Positions 1 to 6,615 of a stretch of 28,022 bases of DNA are shown piece after piece. This DNA is from UBA4416 sp031539425 (GTDB taxonomy: Bacteria > Bacteroidota > Bacteroidia > B-17B0 > Aurantibacillaceae), in NCBI GenBank assembly GCA_031539425.1, contig JAVKLI010000047.1, positions 1 to 28,022 of the forward strand, in the 5' to 3' direction. Every line of letters starts with the position of its first letter. Within the stretch, counting starts at the first letter, position 1. The position numbers and the translations under genes are program-made. The notes under the pieces were generated by a model. That model was not told the origin of the DNA. It worked only from the letters and a program-made list of their open reading frames with translations, and made no database searches.

Positions 1-59
1 AATATTTCTAAACAATTTAATAAAACATAAAAATAAAATCTATTTTTAGCCTCATTATG

Positions 60-1181
60 ATGGATCATTTTGTAGTATCTGCCCGAAAGTATAGACCACA
101 AAACTTTGACACAGTTGTTGGTCAGTTGCACATTACTAGTACCCTTAAGCAGGCTATTCAAAATAATAAAGTTGCGCAAGCCTATCTTTTTTGTGGGCCA
201 CGTGGGGTTGGTAAAACCACCTGTGCACGTATTTTTGCTAAAACCATAAATTGCTTTAATAGATTGGCCACTAGCGATGCTTGTGATGCCTGTGAATCAT
301 GCATTTCCTTTAATTCAGGAGCTTCACTTAACGTATTTGAGTTAGATGCAGCCTCTAACAATTCTGTTGAAGACATCAGAAATTTAGTTGATCAAGTACG
401 CTATGCGCCGCAACTAGGACAGTATAAGGTGTACGTAGTAGATGAGGTTCATATGTTGTCAAATGCTGCTTTTAACGCATTTTTAAAAACACTTGAAGAG
501 CCTCCAAAACATGCCAAATTTATTTTAGCTACTACCGAAAAACAAAAAATAATCCCAACCATATTATCTCGCTGTCAAATATTTAATTTCAATAGAATTA
601 AAACTGAAGACATTACCTTTCAGCTAGAAACCATTGCAAAACAAGAAAAAGTAAAATTTGAACCCGAAGCGCTAACGATGATAGCTCTCAAATCGGACGG
701 CGGAATGCGCGATGCTTGCTCAATTTTTGACCAAATGGTAACCTTTACCAACAATCATTTAACTTACAAAGCCATTTTAGAAAACTTACACATTTTAGAT
801 TATGAACAGTTTTTTAAACTAACCGATTTTATAATTAATGGAAATAACGCCCAGGTAATGTTACTGTTTGATGAAGTTCTTAATAAGGGCTTTGACGGGC
901 ATCATTTTATATTAAGCTTTGGCGAACATTTAAGGCAATTAATGATATGTAAAGATGAGCAAACTATTTCACTTTTAGATGTAAGTCAGCAATTAAAAGC
1001 AAAGTATCAAGAGCAAGCACGTAATAGTAGTTTGCCATTTTTACTAAAATGTTTGTCTATTGTAAATAAATGCGATGTGCAGTATAAACAAGCTAAAAAC
1101 CCTCGTTTACATACAGAAATAGCGCTTATGCAAATGGCCTATTTAAAGCAAGCAGCCGAAGAGGCTGAAAAAAAAAAGTAG
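60..1181 (+). CDS. dnaX: DNA polymerase III subunit gamma (N-terminal, zero-frame product of dnaX)
   Basis: Clamp-loader ATPase of the replicative polymerase. Numbered from the upstream ATG at 57, the protein shows Walker A GPRGVGKT (47-54), the zinc-binding cysteines C66, C76, C79 and C82, Walker B VVDEVH (127-132), sensor ATTE (158-161) and the SRC arginine-finger motif (171-173), all standard for DnaX. Two ATGs stand in tandem at 57 and 60. I chose 60 because relatives begin directly at M-(D/E)-x-F-x-V-SARKYRP. The frame ends at TAG 1179-1181, right after a run of ten A, while the family's C-terminal region continues in the -1 frame. The zero-frame product (373 aa) therefore corresponds to a gamma-like short form. 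A TATTTTTA element at 41-48, one base off the -7 consensus, lies just upstream and would leave almost no leader. Confidence 0.95.
   Translation: MDHFVVSARKYRPQNFDTVVGQLHITSTLKQAIQNNKVAQAYLFCGPRGVGKTTCARIFAKTINCFNRLATSDACDACESCISFNSGASLNVFELDAASNNSVEDIRNLVDQVRYAPQLGQYKVYVVDEVHMLSNAAFNAFLKTLEEPPKHAKFILATTEKQKIIPTILSRCQIFNFNRIKTEDITFQLETIAKQEKVKFEPEALTMIALKSDGGMRDACSIFDQMVTFTNNHLTYKAILENLHILDYEQFFKLTDFIINGNNAQVMLLFDEVLNKGFDGHHFILSFGEHLRQLMICKDEQTISLLDVSQQLKAKYQEQARNSSLPFLLKCLSIVNKCDVQYKQAKNPRLHTEIALMQMAYLKQAAEEAEKKK
1168..1181 (+). other. dnaX slippery site: A10 run followed by TAG
   Basis: Ten consecutive A (1168-1177) are followed by G and then the zero-frame stop TAG (1179-1181). The last seven bases before the stop read A-AAA-AAG, the same heptamer as the E. 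coli dnaX -1 frameshift site. An AGAGG purine stretch lies just upstream (about 1159-1163). A -1 slip, or one extra A in the transcript, joins the ATPase part to the open C-terminal frame. Either ribosomal frameshifting or transcriptional slippage (as in Thermus dnaX) is possible. A homopolymer sequencing error is the main alternative. Confidence 0.7.
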
Positions 1182-1765
1182 CTAGTGCACTGGAAACGGA
1201 AACCAACGCTACTATAACAACAGAAAGCAGAACAGTAATTCAACAAACATTGGCTACAATGCCAATTGTTCAAACAAACAATAAAACCAGTATAAATAAC
1301 AAAGATATCGTACTTAAATCTGCTTTTTCGTTAAAAGAAGTGGGTAATATATCTTCAAAATTAGAAACTGCAGCCGCAGCACCTATTGTGTTAGATAAAC
1401 CTATTTCAATAGATATAGTAATTTTAGCTATTAAAATGTATGCCGAACAAAAGCTAAACGCTGGGTTAAAGCTCCTTCATGTAACATTTAATACTTGCCA
1501 TATTAACTTATTTGAAAACCAAGTTATACTTAAAGTTGCTAATGAAATGCAACGCGAGGTTTGTAAAAATGTACACCAAGATTTGTTAGAGTTTCTATAT
1601 ACAGAACTGCAAAATAACCAAATTAAATTGCAATTTGAAGTAACCATGAATGCAATAAATACCTTAAAACCCTATTTGACAAACGAAAAATTAGAGGCTT
1701 TGGTTAAAAAAAACCCAAAAGTTGAAGATCTTAAAAACAAACTTGAATTAATTGTAAATTTTTAA
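1178..1765 (+). CDS. dnaX: DnaX tau-specific C-terminal extension, -1 frame
   Basis: This frame is open from the slip site at 1178 to TAA at 1763-1765, which gives 195 residues after the shift and a tau-like product of about 568 aa. A Thr/Ser/Gln-rich linker is followed by a compact helical end with a Y-L-(T)-N-E-K-L-E-(x)4-K-N-P motif (about residues 143-157 of ORF 1250-1765). That motif resembles the C-terminus of Bacteroidota tau subunits. The first start-like codon (TTG 1250) lies inside the linker, and there is no promoter or leader, so I do not read this as a separate gene. Tau would bridge the clamp loader to the polymerase and DnaB helicase. Confidence 0.75.
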   Translation, partial: VASALETETNATITTESRTVIQQTLATMPIVQTNNKTSINNKDIVLKSAFSLKEVGNISSKLETAAAAPIVLDKPISIDIVILAIKMYAEQKLNAGLKLLHVTFNTCHINLFENQVILKVANEMQREVCKNVHQDLLEFLYTELQNNQIKLQFEVTMNAINTLKPYLTNEKLEALVKKNPKVEDLKNKLELIVNF

Positions 1766-1804
1766 TTTTAATCATTTTTTTTTAACATTTTTTTAAAATA
1801 ATTG

Positions 1805-1812
1805 TAATTTTG
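1805..1812 (+). promoter_or_regulatory. -7 box of a Bacteroidota-type promoter for adk
   Basis: TAATTTTG matches TAnnTTTG exactly, 53 bases before the adk ATG at 1865. No clear -33 TTTG is visible, and such octamers arise by chance in DNA this rich in A and T. Confidence 0.45.
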
Positions 1813-1864
1813 AAATCAATCTCAATTAATTTGAGGTAATTTGACCACTTTAGATATATACCCT

Positions 1865-2848
1865 ATGCTTAATTTAATTTTATTTGGCCCTCCTGGTTCT
1901 GGTAAAGGAACACAGTCACAATATTTAGTTTCAAAATATAACTTAATTCATCTTTCAACAGGTGATATATTACGTTCTGAAATTCAAAATAATACACCAC
2001 TTGGTAATGAAGCACAGCAAATAATGAATAGCGGTGGGCTTGTAGGTGATGATATTGTTATCAAAATGATTGAAAATAAAATTGATGAAAACACTAATGC
2101 TAATGGATTTATTTTTGACGGGTTTCCAAGAACCATAACGCAGGCAGAAGCTTTAGATGATGTGCTTCAAAAAAAGCGTACTTATATTTCTGGCATGATA
2201 GCCCTTGAGGTACCTAATGATATTTTGATAGAACGTATTTTATTAAGAGGTAAAGACTCTGGCCGACCAGACGACCAAAATTATGAAATTATACGAAATC
2301 GAATTTATGAATACAACAGTAAAACCCTTCCTTTAAAGAATTATTACGCTGCGCAACATAAATTTCACGCTGTAAAAGGTGTAGGCTCAATTAATTCTAT
2401 TACAAATAATTTAATAAACACAGTTCAATTTATTCAAAACGAACAAGAATTAACTCAATTAGAAAATGAAATAGAAAATTTGAATTTAACGGTAAAAGAT
2501 TTTGAACCCCTAAACTCAAATTCTAATCATAAGAAACAAAACAAACCTACAGCTGTAAAAACAAAAAAAGCTTTAAAAAAAACAGCTCAAAAGCTAATTA
2601 AAAAAGCTGTTGTAAAGAAAATTGCTTCAAAAAAAGCGGTAAAAAAAGAAGTTGCAAAAAAGGTTGTAAAAAAAATAGCACCTAAAAAAGTGCTAAAAAA
2701 AGCAGTTGCAAAAAAGGTTGTAAAAAAAATAGCACCTAAAAAAGTGCTAAAAAAAGCAGTTGCAAAAAGGGTTGTAAAAAAAATAGCACCTAAAAAAGTG
2801 CTAAAAAAAGCAGTTGCTAAAAAAATAACAAAAAAGAAGAATAGATAA
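1865..2848 (+). CDS. adk: Adenylate kinase with lysine-rich histone-H1-like C-terminal tail
   Basis: Catalyses ATP + AMP = 2 ADP in the cytosol. Visible are the P-loop GPPGSGKGT (8-16), LSTGD (30-34), DGFPRT (85-90) and a short lid LLRGKDSGRPDD (126-137) without zinc cysteines, as in other Bacteroidota. The kinase fold ends near residue 190, the usual family length. The remaining part is unusual: an acidic linker (about 192-214), then a tail from about 223 to 327 made almost entirely of Lys, Ala and Val, with an 18-residue unit repeated three times. The tail resembles bacterial H1-like PAKKA proteins and could bind nucleic acid or ribosomes (inference). I chose ATG 1865 over the in-frame TTG 1841 because the kinase fold begins right at M-L-N-L-I-L-F-G. 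obg follows after a possible terminator. Confidence 0.93.
   Translation: MLNLILFGPPGSGKGTQSQYLVSKYNLIHLSTGDILRSEIQNNTPLGNEAQQIMNSGGLVGDDIVIKMIENKIDENTNANGFIFDGFPRTITQAEALDDVLQKKRTYISGMIALEVPNDILIERILLRGKDSGRPDDQNYEIIRNRIYEYNSKTLPLKNYYAAQHKFHAVKGVGSINSITNNLINTVQFIQNEQELTQLENEIENLNLTVKDFEPLNSNSNHKKQNKPTAVKTKKALKKTAQKLIKKAVVKKIASKKAVKKEVAKKVVKKIAPKKVLKKAVAKKVVKKIAPKKVLKKAVAKRVVKKIAPKKVLKKAVAKKITKKKNR
2651..2830 (+). repeat. 54-bp in-frame tandem repeat in the adk tail
   Basis: Near-perfect units start at 2651, 2705 and 2759, and a partial fourth starts at 2813. The unit encodes 18 residues (VAKKVVKKIAPKKVLKKA). The third copy differs by an A-to-G change that turns K into R. The high identity at DNA level suggests recent expansion by slippage or unequal recombination. 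Confidence 0.95.
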
Positions 2849-2856
2849 ATAGAGAC

Positions 2857-2880
2857 AAATAGAAAATTCTATTTTTTTCT
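2857..2880 (+). terminator. Possible rho-independent terminator after adk
   Basis: The arms AAATAGA and TCTATTT, separated by a 4-base loop, are followed by a T run. The stem is AT-rich and therefore weak. Its position directly after the adk stop fits termination before obg. Confidence 0.45.
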
Positions 2881-2912
2881 AAAATTCATTAAAACTCTAA
2901 TAGTAATTTACT

Positions 2913-3917
2913 GTGGAAAATAATTTTGTAGATTACGTTAAAATAAGCTGTAAAAGCGGTAAGGGAGGATCAGGCTCCATACATTTACATAGAGATATAC
3001 TCACTGCATTTGGTGGACCAGATGGCGGAGATGGCGGTCGTGGAGGGCATATTATATTAAAGGGTAATAAGCAATTTTGGACGCTAATCCATTTAAAATA
3101 CACCAAACATATAAAAGCACCAGATGGTGCTAATGGCGGCTCATCTAACAAATCAGGCAAAGAAGGAGAAGACCAGTTTTTAGAAGTGCCATTAGGAACA
3201 ATTATACGAGACGCAGAAACAGGTGAATTTATCGATGAAATAACCGAAGACCAGCAACAAAAAATTATTTTAAAAGGCGGCCGTGGTGGGCTAGGTAATG
3301 CACACTTTAAAACAGCTACCAAACAAACCCCACGATATGCACAGCCTGGCGAAGAAGGTCAAACTCAATGGTTTATATTAGAGTTAAAAGTATTGGCAGA
3401 TGTTGGACTTGTTGGATTTCCTAATACAGGCAAATCAACCCTATTGTCAGTTGTATCAGCCGCTAAACCAAAAATTGCAAACTATGCATTTACTACATTA
3501 ACGCCTAATTTAGGTATTGTAAAATATAGAGATTACCAAAGTTTTGTAATGGCTGATATACCAGGCATTATAGAAGGTGCAAGTGAAGGTAAAGGTTTAG
3601 GGGTTCGATTTTTAAAACATATAGAACGAAACTCAACACTATTATTTATCATAAGCTGTCAAAGTAGCAGTATTTACAACGAGTATAAATTATTGCTAAA
3701 AGAATTAAAAAAATATAATGCCGAATTAATACTCAAAAATAAAATGATAGCCATTACCCAATGCGACACCATTGACGAACAGCTTATACAAGACTTAGAA
3801 GCAGAATTAAACAAAAGTTTAAAAGGAAAAAATAAAGTGCCTTATTTGTTCATATCCGCTCAATCAGGTTATAATGTTAGCAAATTAAAAGATATGCTTT
3901 GGAATATGTTAAACTAA
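2913..3917 (+). CDS. obg: Obg GTPase (ribosome assembly)
   Basis: GTPase of late 50S assembly and stress signalling. The glycine-rich Obg fold fills residues 5-160 (FVDYVKI, then several GG repeats including PDGGDGGRGG). The G domain follows with G1 GFPNTGKS (168-175), switch residues FTTL (193-196), G3 DIPG (215-218) and G5 SAQSG (315-319). The G4 element reads TQCD (282-285) instead of NKxD. The protein stops at 334 aa, so the C-terminal OCT domain is absent, as is normal in Bacteroidota. The start is a GTG, since no ATG precedes the conserved N-terminus. rdgB starts 6 bases after the stop, so the two are probably co-transcribed. Confidence 0.95.
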   Translation: MENNFVDYVKISCKSGKGGSGSIHLHRDILTAFGGPDGGDGGRGGHIILKGNKQFWTLIHLKYTKHIKAPDGANGGSSNKSGKEGEDQFLEVPLGTIIRDAETGEFIDEITEDQQQKIILKGGRGGLGNAHFKTATKQTPRYAQPGEEGQTQWFILELKVLADVGLVGFPNTGKSTLLSVVSAAKPKIANYAFTTLTPNLGIVKYRDYQSFVMADIPGIIEGASEGKGLGVRFLKHIERNSTLLFIISCQSSSIYNEYKLLLKELKKYNAELILKNKMIAITQCDTIDEQLIQDLEAELNKSLKGKNKVPYLFISAQSGYNVSKLKDMLWNMLN

Positions 3918-3923
3918 CACTTT

Positions 3924-4499
3924 ATGAAATTGATATTTGCAACAAGCAATCAAAATAAAATAATAGAAGTTCAGTCGCTTTTACCCAAATCAATTAAATT
4001 ACTGTCATTACTAGATATTAATTATACTAACGAAATAGAAGAAACCGGAATTACACTTGAAGAAAATGCTCAAATAAAATCAGATGCGATTTATAGTTCA
4101 ACACTTCTTAATTGCTTTGCAGAAGATAGCGGTTTATTTGTTCATCAATTAAATGGTGAACCTGGTGTACACTCTGCCCGCTACGCCGCAATTAATAGCA
4201 CAAGCCAAGAAAATACTTCAAAGCTATTAATTCAATTAAAAAATACAACCAATAGAGAGGCCTATTTTAAAACAGTTTTTTCATTATGCATTAATGGCGC
4301 CAGTACTTTATTTAGCGGCATCATTGAAGGAACAATAACAAAAGAATCGCAAGGTAACGGAGGCTTTGGGTACGATTCAGTATTTATTCCTAGAGGTTAT
4401 ACTAGCACATTTGCTCACATGACAAGAGCTCAAAAACAAGCTATATCTCACCGCAGTCTGGCACTTCATAAAATGATTCATTATTTAGGTTTATTATAA
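3924..4499 (+). CDS. rdgB: dITP/XTP pyrophosphatase (RdgB/HAM1 family)
   Basis: Hydrolyses non-canonical purine triphosphates (dITP, XTP) to monophosphates and so keeps them out of DNA and RNA. Family motifs are present: TSNQNK near the N-terminus (7-12), the metal-site segment AEDSGL (about 66-71), EPGVHSARYA (about 79-88), GFGYDSVF (about 147-154) and the C-terminal ISHR-x-LAL (about 174-181). The length of 191 aa is normal. The gene begins 6 bases after the obg stop. Its 3' end overlaps the convergent minus-strand gene by 19 bases. Confidence 0.95.
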   Translation: MKLIFATSNQNKIIEVQSLLPKSIKLLSLLDINYTNEIEETGITLEENAQIKSDAIYSSTLLNCFAEDSGLFVHQLNGEPGVHSARYAAINSTSQENTSKLLIQLKNTTNREAYFKTVFSLCINGASTLFSGIIEGTITKESQGNGGFGYDSVFIPRGYTSTFAHMTRAQKQAISHRSLALHKMIHYLGLL

Positions 4500-5413
4500 A
4501 TATTAGAATATTTACTTTTTTTATTTACTGTCGTATTCAGTTGTTTCACATCCTTTTCATAAACCAGTTTATTATCAATTAGTTTAAAAGCATCATAACT
4601 ACCATCCGGCCCATAAAACTGGTACTGGCCATCTAACAAACTGTTTTGAGCACTGGGTGCAAGATGATCTAATACAAAAGTATTTTTATCCTTAAAATAT
4701 TTTAATGACATGGTAACATCTGTTGCATACTCAAATACAGCACGTTGTATTATTTTTTTAGTTGGAAATTGAAAAACATCTTTTCCAAATATAGGTGTGC
4801 CATCAGATTTAAAAGATAGAACATCAATAAACTTTTTTTGAGACGTTTTATTATTGCCGTCCCAACCTGTGAGTAAAAACGAGGTTTTATTCATTTTAAC
4901 AATAACCCCAAAGTACAACATTCCATACCACTTTTGATGATCGTTTTTATATTGTTCAGGATTTTGAATTACATGAGATTTATCTGTAAGTTCAAATAAC
5001 TGATATACTCCTTTTTGTTTTTGCTTTCTATTAATTTGTGAATTTGTAACCACTAAGTTATTATTAAAATTTTGAATAAATCCGTAGTAAACATGAGTTT
5101 CATCTTCGTTTCTAAAATCCCACGTAATAACCCTAAAAGATTTATCTGGTGAGGTTAGTATGGATATTTTGCTATCTTTTTTAATGCTATCAAATGGGTA
5201 ATAGAAAGAATTCTCATTTTTTAAAATTGCCCCCCATTTTTCTAAAAATTTTTGATTACCCCACACTTTATTTTTAAAGTATTTACTGTTAAAGGCCCAA
5301 TTTTGATAATATCTTAACGAATCTTCTATTTGACTAAAATAGATATAATCATTATTTAGTGTTTGAGCTAATCCAAGCACAGGAAATATTATAAGGAATA
5401 AATAAAATTTCAT
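4481..5413 (-). CDS. Secreted protein of unknown function
   Basis: 310 aa beginning with a clear signal peptide (MKFYLFLIIFPVLGLAQ), so it is exported, either to the periplasm or attached to the outer membrane. I do not recognise a named family. The mature part is rich in aromatic residues and contains WGxxxxNENSFYYPFDS and SFRVITWDFRNEDETHVYYG segments, plus alternating hydrophobic stretches that suggest a beta-rich fold. No Cys, no catalytic signature and no T9SS C-terminal sorting domain were evident. It is transcribed convergently with rdgB. Its start faces the divergent porP/gld promoter region, so it could share regulatory DNA with the T9SS genes (inference only). Confidence 0.8.
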   Translation of the reverse strand: MKFYLFLIIFPVLGLAQTLNNDYIYFSQIEDSLRYYQNWAFNSKYFKNKVWGNQKFLEKWGAILKNENSFYYPFDSIKKDSKISILTSPDKSFRVITWDFRNEDETHVYYGFIQNFNNNLVVTNSQINRKQKQKGVYQLFELTDKSHVIQNPEQYKNDHQKWYGMLYFGVIVKMNKTSFLLTGWDGNNKTSQKKFIDVLSFKSDGTPIFGKDVFQFPTKKIIQRAVFEYATDVTMSLKYFKDKNTFVLDHLAPSAQNSLLDGQYQFYGPDGSYDAFKLIDNKLVYEKDVKQLNTTVNKKSKYSNIYNKPK

Positions 5414-5616
5414 TTATAAAAAAAATAAAGGGTTAAAACCTAAATTAAAACATATTAAAAACTAAATATTGAATTATTTATTTTAATAGTTTGAAATTTA
5501 AAATAATTTTTTTTTAATTTTAATTACAGGCAATACTTTTTTTTTAAATAAATTAAGGTTAAAAACCACTCAAAATTTAAAAAGGATAAGTTTTTTATAT
5601 TATTAAAAAAAAAATG

Positions 5617-5624
5617 TATCTTGC
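5617..5624 (+). promoter_or_regulatory. Weak -7-like element upstream of porP
   Basis: TATCTTGC lies 27 bases before the porP start in a 237-base AT-rich intergenic region. It resembles the flavobacterial TAnnTTTGC box with one T missing. The surrounding long A and T runs may increase promoter activity. No matching -33 box was seen. Confidence 0.25.
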
Positions 5625-5650
5625 AAACCAAATTGAGTTCCGTTTAAAAA

Positions 5651-6577
5651 ATGTTAATTAAAAAACATATAAAACTTTTAACACTAAATGTAGTTTGTTT
5701 ACTACATTTATCCTTGAGCTATTCTCAAGTAGACCCTCAATTAACTCAGTTTATGTTAACAAGATTAGTTCATAATCCAGGTTACGCAGGTGTAAATGGT
5801 GCTATGTGTGGGCAGTTGCTTACTCGCCAACAATGGGTTAATTTCCCTGGAGCACCAAAAACATATTTACTAAATTTTGATATGGCAGTACCCGAATTGC
5901 CTATTGGAGTTGGATCAAATATTGTAATGGAGCAATTAGGTTTTACAAGAAATTTATTTTTAAAATTAGCCGCTGCTTATCAACATACGTTACCTAATGG
6001 CCATACAATAAGCGGAGGGATAGATTTGGGCATTATGCAGTCAGAAACTAATGGTACTTGGATACCAGGTTCCCCAGCACCAGATCCTAAAATTCCATCA
6101 GGTGTAGTAACAATGACACCGTTTGATATGGGGGTTGGATTATTTTATTTAGCGTCTACTTTCTATGTGGGGCTTTCATCAACTCATATAACAGCCCCTA
6201 ATTCCACAGTTATAAATATTCCAAGGCATTATTATTTAATGGGCGGCTATTATTATAGTATTGATAAATTCAATGTTATAAATTCAAATATAAATATTAA
6301 GTCTGCAGGAACAGCCTTGCAATTTGATATTAATTGTATGTACTCTTATGATGCTACATACTCTGCGGGATTATCTTATAGAATGAATGATGCAGTTTCT
6401 GTACTTTTAGGTTATAAATTTACACAAGGTATAAAGATTACATATTCATATGATATTACAACTTCTGAATTAAGACAAAGTAGTGTTGGTTCTCACGAAT
6501 TTTCAGTTTCTTATTGCTACAAACTCAAAAAGAAAAGAAAAACAACTTCGCACCAAAATCCGTTACTATTAAACTAA
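5651..6577 (+). CDS. porP: PorP/SprF family type IX secretion outer-membrane protein
   Basis: Outer-membrane beta-barrel of the PorP/SprF family, which works with the T9SS. The signal peptide ends near SLSYSQ (residue 26). The diagnostic N-terminal motif follows: DPQLTQFM, then NPGYAGVNG, then RQQWVNFPGAPKTYLLNFD. The rest alternates Gly/aromatic strands and ends with an LGYKF...SVGSHEFSVSY segment typical of the family's last strands. At 308 aa it is the usual length. It lies directly upstream of gldK, matching the porP-porK-porL-porM-porN order of Porphyromonas. The paralogue name sprF is equally possible. The stop codon lies inside an AAACT repeat. Confidence 0.93.
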   Translation: MLIKKHIKLLTLNVVCLLHLSLSYSQVDPQLTQFMLTRLVHNPGYAGVNGAMCGQLLTRQQWVNFPGAPKTYLLNFDMAVPELPIGVGSNIVMEQLGFTRNLFLKLAAAYQHTLPNGHTISGGIDLGIMQSETNGTWIPGSPAPDPKIPSGVVTMTPFDMGVGLFYLASTFYVGLSSTHITAPNSTVINIPRHYYLMGGYYYSIDKFNVINSNINIKSAGTALQFDINCMYSYDATYSAGLSYRMNDAVSVLLGYKFTQGIKITYSYDITTSELRQSSVGSHEFSVSYCYKLKKKRKTTSHQNPLLLN

Positions 6578-6595
6578 ACTAAACTAAACTAAACT
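6571..6595 (+). repeat. Five-copy AAACT pentanucleotide repeat at the porP stop
   Basis: AAACT is repeated five times without interruption. The first copy supplies the last codon of porP, and its stop TAA (6575-6577) spans copies one and two. The remainder fills the spacer to gldK (ATG 6616). Copy number is therefore free to vary without changing the PorP protein. Confidence 0.95.
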
Positions 6596-6615
6596 AACAA
6601 ATAAATATATTACCT

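Noticed and set aside
1250..1765. A separate gene starting at TTG 1250
   Set aside because: The frame is open back to the A10 run and encodes the tau C-terminus, so it is better read as part of dnaX.
2651..2830. CRISPR array or H1-like separate gene
   Set aside because: The repeats are contiguous, lack spacers and are in frame with adk; no start codon lies within the tail.
2933..3322. Minus-strand 129-aa proline-rich ORF inside obg
   Set aside because: Its low complexity is the antisense of the glycine-rich Obg N-terminus. It has no motif or leader of its own.
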